A stretch of 64,000 bases of DNA, taken from NCBI GenBank assembly GCA_943737045.1, contig CALSFV010000363.1, positions 186,001 through 250,000 on the forward strand. The letters are read 5' to 3'. Position numbers and translations under genes: made by a program. Source of the stretch: Parapristionchus giblindavisi. Lineage: Eukaryota; Nematoda; Chromadorea; Rhabditida; Diplogasteridae. Below are positions 57,966 to 64,000 of this stretch, one piece after another; position 1 is the stretch's first letter; each line of letters starts with the position of its first letter. The notes beneath the pieces were generated by a model, which ran no database searches, was not told the DNA's origin, and saw only the letters and a program-made list of their open reading frames with translations.

Positions 57966-59643
57966 TGGGGACACTTCAAGGCAACGAATAGGTACCAAGG
58001 GTCTGAGAAGCCATTCAAAGTAGTTATTACACTTCTATGAGCGATAAAACAAAAATTGATCGAACCTTCTTAATAACCATATAAAAAAGGTGAGAGAATA
58101 ATGTGTTATTGATATTGTTTCATTGTTTCGTTGTGAGTGTTGTCGTGTTCGAAAGAGAGAGCAATGGTCTGAAAACGATCGCGAGAGCGAAATCTGATAT
58201 GTCTATGTCGCGCTCTTTTTTCTCTCTCTCAACAAGCAGTCAAGTAATAAATTTCTTGCCACGTTTAAATACTCAAATCTATGCCACGTTCATATGAATT
58301 GTTATATTCTTTCAAGTTGTTATCATTACCGCTTTTGTATATAATAGGCAAAAAGTAAAAATTGTTCCTCGACAGCAGAGAATAGAGAAATTGAGTACGG
58401 AATGAGGAGAGTGAAAGAGTTACGCTCCGTTTAGCATTGATTGTGTTCTAGTTACTGAGAAGATGACATCATTTCTAAAATCAAAAGTTCCGTCTCTGAT
58501 ACTTTTGAAATTATTTTTGCTCACACTATTGTTGGACGAGGAAATTTCTATTTACAATGGCAAACGTCAGAAGGAATAATCTCATATCGTATTTCTCTCA
58601 TCATTCGTTTCTCTTTTCTTCCATTCCATTCCATTGCTAAGCCTTTCTCCCTCTCGTGCGCCTAAACAATCAAAGATCAACAGATTTTTTAACGACGAAA
58701 CGAAAAGTGACAATAAAACGACGAAACGAAATTTTAGAAGAACAGTCTGCACACATATCTCAATCGGAAATTATATAATTTTATTCATAAAAAAGATCGT
58801 CACTTATAGTTAGGAATATTTTATTTGATATAATTTCCCCGTTTTTTTTCGTGTCACACGCGAGAATTTTGTTAGCTGCAATAATAATAATATTTAGAGG
58901 TTTTCATGAATATATAATGAATCGCGTATGATTTTTAAAAAATGAAATCGCGTCTGTCATATTGAAAGTGTACCCAATTATTCCTATTCCACGGTATTAA
59001 TCTTTCTACTCTACTACTCTACTCAACTACATAATAATATCCTTCCTATGTCCATTGACATAGTCCTCAAACAACTCTGACTTCCTTCCGCACTACTTGA
59101 TCTTTTACATCAACCTTTTCTCTCACGATACTTATGTTCTGTTGCTCGTTCTAATCTTGTCTGGTCTGTTCCGGGTGCGTAAAGCTATTTCTAAATCCTG
59201 TATTTCCCGTATTTCCTTTTCCATCTAACGCCAAAACATTCATTGCATATTCAAAGCTTTGTGCATGTCTGTTCCTCTCGTGAGATTAAACATCTTCTAA
59301 TACTACCTTGGCCATTTTTCACTATGTTTTTTTTGTCAATACGACCATTTTTTGCTTCTAGAAAATAGATTTTTAAAAAATCGATATTCCCTTATATGAG
59401 ACATTATATCATGTTTCGATGATTTTGAGGCCTACCTTTTTCATGTTTATTATTTTTTCCATAGTCCGATCCAGTGCCTAGGACCAGGGCTGAAACACTG
59501 GATCGCTGTTTACTAGTCTTTACCGTTCCCTCAAAAAATTGCCTAGCATGTTTCTAGTTTCTACTTCATCGCTTTCGAGTTTTCCACACGTTCATTGAGT
59601 CAAAATTAATCTATTATAATAGAACGTCAAAGAATCCATATCC
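57966..59643. other. No recognised gene
   Basis: AT-rich. A 64-codon frame at 58103-58297 has no motif. CAGTGCCTAGG and AAACACTGGATCG near 59470-59505 echo sequence near 53890, possibly a shared decayed repeat. Confidence 0.45.
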
Positions 59644-59649
59644 GTGATT

Positions 59650-59767
59650 ATGCATGATTTCCATAATGGACTATATTTTAAGCAAAATGAAAGCGGGTAC
59701 GGAAACTATCGAATTGATAGCGAATGGGAACGGGAGTGGAACGAGATCACCGAGTGGACAAACGGAG
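59650..59767 (+). CDS. Possible first exon, unknown protein
   Basis: Reads MHDFHNGLYFKQNESGYGNY then RIDSEWEREWNEITEWTNG, up to a donor GGAG|GTATTA. Acidic and protein-like. The next candidate exon with a good acceptor is at 60798 but the frame across the join gives an early stop, so the pairing is unproven. Confidence 0.3.
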
Positions 59768-60124
59768 GTATTATTATAATTAATTTTTATGAATTTAATA
59801 TATGCTGCTTATTTCAAATGTTTTTAATCAAAAATTTTGCAAACACATAATATCTATCTTTTTGCTCTTATCTTGGAATTTTAAACACCGGGAAGAGCAT
59901 TTGAATTAATTTTCTTTAAAGAATGAATGATTGTCTGACAACGAGAATCAGTATATGTAGTAGTACTACTTTTTGTATAAAATCTGAGCATCAATGATTA
60001 CTCACTACGTCAATACTACTTATCCAATTATCTATCTACAAATGAATGCGAAATAATTATATATTTTCTTTTTCTCATTTCTTGATATACGAACACAACG
60101 CTGATTTTGTTATTCTCATTGCTT

Positions 60125-60777
60125 TAAAAGGCATTCTCGGTAAGAATGCAGTGAATGGGATGTAGGATGGCACAGTTGGTGAAAACCATTTCTGTGTACT
60201 CAAACTTCACAGGTGGAGTCCCTAGGGGTGGGATACACTTCAGCCAAAAAGTTGGGCAGCATTGGCAGCTCGGGCAGCATTGGTAAGTCTGCGAAAAATC
60301 TGCAAAAATCCCTGCTCTGGGTGGGGTTCGAACCTGTGAGCTAAAATAGGGCGATAGATTTGCTCGAAAAAACGTAAATAGAGTATTTAGATTTTTCCCG
60401 AAATATTTTTATTAAATTCTACATTAAATTTGCTACAAGATTGAATTTCCCCGGAGATTATCGTAAAGTGGTGATTTATTTTTTTTTGAAAAAAAAATGT
60501 CCCAAAAAATTGGTTTTTCGCGCATTATGGGCTATGTACTTAACACTTTGAAAATTTACCCTCAAGTATAACTTATTGCGCTCTTTCGAATGGTATATGA
60601 CACGATAGGTATGTCTCAAATTTATTTTTCGCGAGATCAAAGATCAAAGATCACTTTTGGAGTCCAACTTTTTGGCTGAAGTGTATCCCACCCCTAGGGA
60701 CTCCACCTGTGAAGTTTGAGCACACAGAAATGGTTTTCACCAACTGTGCCACTTTGCTTTAGAGAGAACACCTTTTA
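60125..60777. mobile_element. 653-bp TIR element with about 85-bp ends
   Basis: AAAAGGCATTCTC, GGCACAGTTGGTGAAAACC, CTTCACAGGTGGAGTCCCTA and CACTTCAGCCAAAAAGTTGG on the left are mirrored on the right. The interior has a minus-strand GGTTCGAACCC (about 60326) directly next to TAGCTCA, possibly a collapsed tRNA. A related fragment is at 27150. Confidence 0.8.
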
Positions 60778-60797
60778 ATACCTTTTGTGTTATTCAG

Positions 60798-60864
60798 GAG
60801 ACCATAGTGGAAACGTCGACTGTCGCTACTCCCACTGATGAAGAAAGGAGAAAACAGGTTCGAG
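60798..60864 (+). CDS. Possible exon, unknown protein
   Basis: After TTATTCAG the frame reads ETIVETSTVATPTDEERRKQ, with candidate donors at AAACAG|GTTCGA or CGAG|GTTCGT. Ser/Thr- and charge-rich. No family recognised. Confidence 0.25.
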
Positions 60865-62305
60865 GTTCGTTCCGATTTTTAATGTTAATTTTGATTTTGA
60901 TTTATTTAATTCGCCAAAATACCAACAAAAATATGCTTCTTCTTCAAGTAATAAAGCAACATTATTGTTTTTTCACAAACGGGTTAGTTAGAAAAAGTAA
61001 TTTTCCCGAGAGAAAAAGGCAAGCTCTTGTATCAGCAAAAGAATAACGACTGTGTGTTGTAATACTCACGTCACCTAACGATACACTGTCTCCATGGTGC
61101 ATTCTCAAACTATTTATGGTACATGAACCAGGCTTTCAACGCTCGTACATAATGTTATTTTGTTGAAAATCGTATCAATCATAAATCTTCGTCGCGTAAA
61201 GAGCATATCCGTCCTCCCACTTGCACTATATCGGTTATACATAACAATTACACTTGACAATACACGCAAATTGTATATTTCCATCTTCTGTGATCACTCC
61301 ACAATTGAATCTAATTTTGAAGTATTATTAATAATAATATACATAAAAAAATGCGTAAATAAAAGTTGATCTATTGCATATACTCGCTATGAAAAAAACT
61401 GGTCTTGCATACTATCGCCGGTTTGGCAGAAAAACTACAAAATTCTCAGCATTTCAAATTCTTCACACTTACGTAATATTTACGCATGCGGGCGTAGTTG
61501 CTAATTAGCTTGTGTTTAAAACTTTTAAAAAAATCGAAAAATCAAAATAATAAAATAGTCTCCATTCACTGTTTCTGTGGTCTTACGATCACTTCACAAT
61601 TGAATCTATCCCAATATCCTCGGGATAGGGGTAAATTCAATTTCATCATCTTCTTCTTCCTATCTGCTGGTCACTTACAACAACAGGCAATATATGGCTA
61701 TTGAGAAGAAGAAGAAGTAATAGAAGAAGAAGAGGACTCACTCCCTCTTTTCATTTCCCCCTCTCCCTCTCCTTTTCTATCTCTTCCCCTCCCTCTCTCT
61801 CTCTCCTTTTCTATCTCTCCCTCTGCCTCTCCCTCTCCTTTTCTATCTCTTCCTCTCCCTCTCTCTCTCCTTTTCTATCTCTCCCTCTCCCTCTTAGTAC
61901 CACGGAATGAAAAGCTGACTGCGTCTCTCTCTCCCCATATCACACAGAGTATGCCTTCCTTCTCCGTCTAACCATCAGTCACAAGAGGATTCAGTCAACC
62001 ATCTATCTATTCCTTCTAAACCCTTCGACTTCCCCCTAATCTCCTTACTACTTTCCTACTTCGCTATCGACACAAAGTGTCGCCCAATCAACCAAAACTG
62101 GAGCACAAAACGGTTGCCCGTATGATGGCTCCGCGCAATATCGCGGAGATTTGGATTCCGAGGAGTGAGAACGTTTCTTCTCTATGTAATTGTAGCGTCA
62201 TAGGTTAAAAAAAATACGGCTCAAATAGTTTGGCCTCATTGTCGGTTTAAGAAAATACGGTTGTTTACTGGTGCCGTCTTCTGATGGTGATGCACAATAA
62301 TAAAA
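60865..62305. other. No firmly recognised gene; CT-rich tract inside
   Basis: 61735-61890 is a CTCCCTCTCCTTTTCTATCT-type polypyrimidine array. A GC-richer stretch at about 62065-62190 has two overlapping open frames, one reading RHKVSPNQPKLEHKTVARMM, but no splice context that decides. Confidence 0.5.
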
Positions 62306-62421
62306 TTAAAGGGAGCGTTACCTCACACAATGGTCTCTTCATTGTGCACATTATTTTTCTGTTCTCTAACAACGAGAGAGCATTGAGAAGAGACCATTGA
62401 GTGAGGTTATGCTTCCTTTAA
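62306..62421. mobile_element. MITE family B, well-preserved copy
   Basis: TTAA at 62306-62309 and 62418-62421. Arms CCTCACACAATGGTCTCTTC and GAAGAGACCATTGAGTGAGG. Confidence 0.9.
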
Positions 62422-63288
62422 TAATATATTTATCTTCTCTAAACGGATCTAAAAGGAGCTGTCTACAAACATGCGTTACCGTGCTGTGGCCGATAATCAC
62501 ATATAATTTATTTGCATTTTTACATATTCAAAACAACTTTATCTGCTCGTTTAGTGTTATCTCTCTTATCCATCATATGACTTACAGAACTTGAAAATAT
62601 AGCACGTTAGACACGTTAGTTCAAAATGCGAGGGAGAGATGGGAATACCGGGGTCTGAGGCGAGTTTTCCCAACACTGTTCCAGAGTCTTCCAGAGTTGG
62701 AAAACGGGAGTTGCCCTTCCTTCATCGTCCCCCTGCTATTACAGAGGCTGAACTAACGTGTAGATATTTAGAATGCGTTAAAATGAACTTGAGCAAAATA
62801 GTGACGACGTGCTGCCTATTCCATTGTTTCTGCCTAATTATTATATGATATTTACCGCCGGAGAAAGAAAAGAAGGCGGAATTGGGTGAAAATAAGAAAT
62901 AAAAAATTTAAATGAAAGAAAAGTCTCCTAAATTCGAAAAAAAGTATTAATGATAGATATTAATCCTCGAATCTGACCTTATCATTAGATCATAAATGAA
63001 TTCATCTAGACGATGGAGGGAGTGAATTCTAAAACGATTCCCATTTAAAATGCATCCGGTCAAGAGTGGTAGATAGATTAAGCGAGTTATTTACTCGTTG
63101 AGGTCCCGTGAGCTTAAAATAAACTGGAAAATCCATATTCACAATTTTTATGTCGCTTCAGACGCTGATGTCGCTTTATTCGATGCAAATGTGTTTCGAA
63201 TTAGTCATTTCTCCCTCTCCCTCTGCCTCTACTTCAATATCCCTCTTGAATCTCATCTCAAATCAACCATAGTGCCGCTTAAAGGCAC
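62422..63288. other. No firmly recognised gene
   Basis: The best frame, 62639-62848 (MGIPGSEASFPNTVPESSRV and onward), is GC-richer than its surroundings at first but turns into AT-rich filler. No splice partners were seen. Confidence 0.4.
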
Positions 63289-63395
63289 AACCCAAGCTAA
63301 TTTCACTCTCCGCTTTGACGCTCTCTCGCAAGTAAAGAAAGCGAGAGAGTGTGGCCAGAGCGGGGAGGTTCAAATTGGTGTGGAGTGTCACTTAA
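63289..63395. mobile_element. MITE family A
   Basis: TTAA at 63289-63292 and 63392-63395 with a slightly diverged right arm. Confidence 0.85.
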
Positions 63396-63642
63396 GTCAA
63401 TCCATTCCATAATTTGGTATAATTTCCATTAGTAACAGTTCACAACTACCTATTCAAAAAATATACAGTGAGAAATTAATCTTATTTAGTTTTTAATTTC
63501 CGGTTGAAAAACAACACCGACTCTTCTCTTCACAACCTTAACTCTTCCAATCATTGTTTTACCTTGTACTCATCTATTATTTCTCATAACTTCTGTCGCT
63601 TCCGTTGTTCTCAAACGAATAGAGGTCCCGCTAGTCTTTGCA

Positions 63643-63870
63643 GTCTACCTCTCCCTCTCTCTCTACTTTTCTACCTCTCCTTCTCGATTTTCTACTTTTC
63701 CCTCTCCACCTCACTATCTTGCCTCCCTCTGCCTTTCTGTCCATCTACCTTTCTACCCCTCCCTCTGCTTCTCTCTCCCCATCTACCTTTCTACCTCTCC
63801 ATCTGCCTCTCCATCTCCCTTTGCCTCTACCTCTGCTTCTCCCTCTCCCTCTACCTCTACCTCTGCCTTC
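63643..63870. repeat. CT-rich polypyrimidine array
   Basis: Irregular CTACCTCTCCMTCTGCCTCT-like units, similar in style to 55846-56277. Frames across it are low complexity. Confidence 0.9.
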
Positions 63871-64000
63871 TTCTCTTACTTATTCATCGGCTTGTCACCT
63901 GCCATCCATGAAATGGCGAATGAATACGAATTCACGCCCCCTTTCACTCCACTTCTGCTGGTGTGTGCACAGAACTAGTAAACGTCGCCCATAACTTTTA

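Noticed and set aside
60290..60360. Minus-strand tRNA from GGTTCGAACCC
   Set aside because: The A-box-like TAGCTCA is directly next to the B box, so no cloverleaf can form. At most a collapsed tRNA relic.
63911..63985. Possible exon (HEMANEYEFTPPFTPLLLVC) near the right edge
   Set aside because: It has a donor-like GTAAAC but no acceptor in the polypyrimidine tract could be fixed, and the window ends. Not enough to call.

Overview
This is eukaryotic DNA from a nematode, most likely a rhabditid or diplogastrid; the species cannot be told from the sequence. The reasons are very short introns (46 nt in one receptor gene), exon-level matches to worm families (an NHX-type Na+/H+ exchanger, two Sre-like seven-helix chemoreceptors, a C6-type cysteine-rich secreted protein, a possible FAR-like secreted protein), splice-acceptor consensus directly in front of start codons as expected for trans-splicing, and short tracts of the nematode telomere unit TTAGGC. 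The window is gene-poor and packed with inverted-repeat DNA. All gene models were assembled by eye from splice sites and reading-frame continuity.

Layout. 1-6.5 kb: a nine-exon exchanger gene on the minus strand whose frame is open through 283 codons but which stops about half way through the normal protein. 6.5-16.5 kb: a complete four-exon C6-like gene, a folded Tc1-type element carrying a retroposed tRNA, MITEs, and the 3' end of a non-LTR retrotransposon. 16.5-18.6 kb: a foldback element whose arms are short tandem repeats and whose core is a 118-bp satellite with a three-unit higher-order period, then a damaged U6 snRNA copy. 18.7-26 kb: three non-autonomous hAT-type elements with exact 8-bp target duplications, one with two other elements nested in it; a 311-bp TIR element carrying a tRNA-like Pol III promoter; one isolated secreted-protein exon. 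26-31.7 kb: mostly decayed repeats.

31.7-54.2 kb is the striking part. Two paralogous, same-strand chemoreceptor genes (A at 31.7-33.5 kb, B at 49.9-54.2 kb) are separated by a 15.1-kb near-perfect palindrome (arms 33628-41221 and 41346-48762, spacer 124 bp). The arms hold no recognisable long gene. They contain internally repeated modules, short interstitial telomere-type tracts, and a retroposon copy present in both arms. The palindrome folds at a MITE and is flanked by a possible 4-bp duplication (TCGT). 54.2-64 kb: a second non-LTR retrotransposon fragment, long polypyrimidine or GGGAGA tracts, more MITEs and a few uncertain exons.

Two MITE families bounded by TTAA (called A and B here) account for about two dozen insertions across the window, several in introns of the exchanger and receptor genes. 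A third family (C, ends CTCTGGTATTT) is often the host for other insertions. The genes form no obvious pathway; the main biological story is genome architecture.
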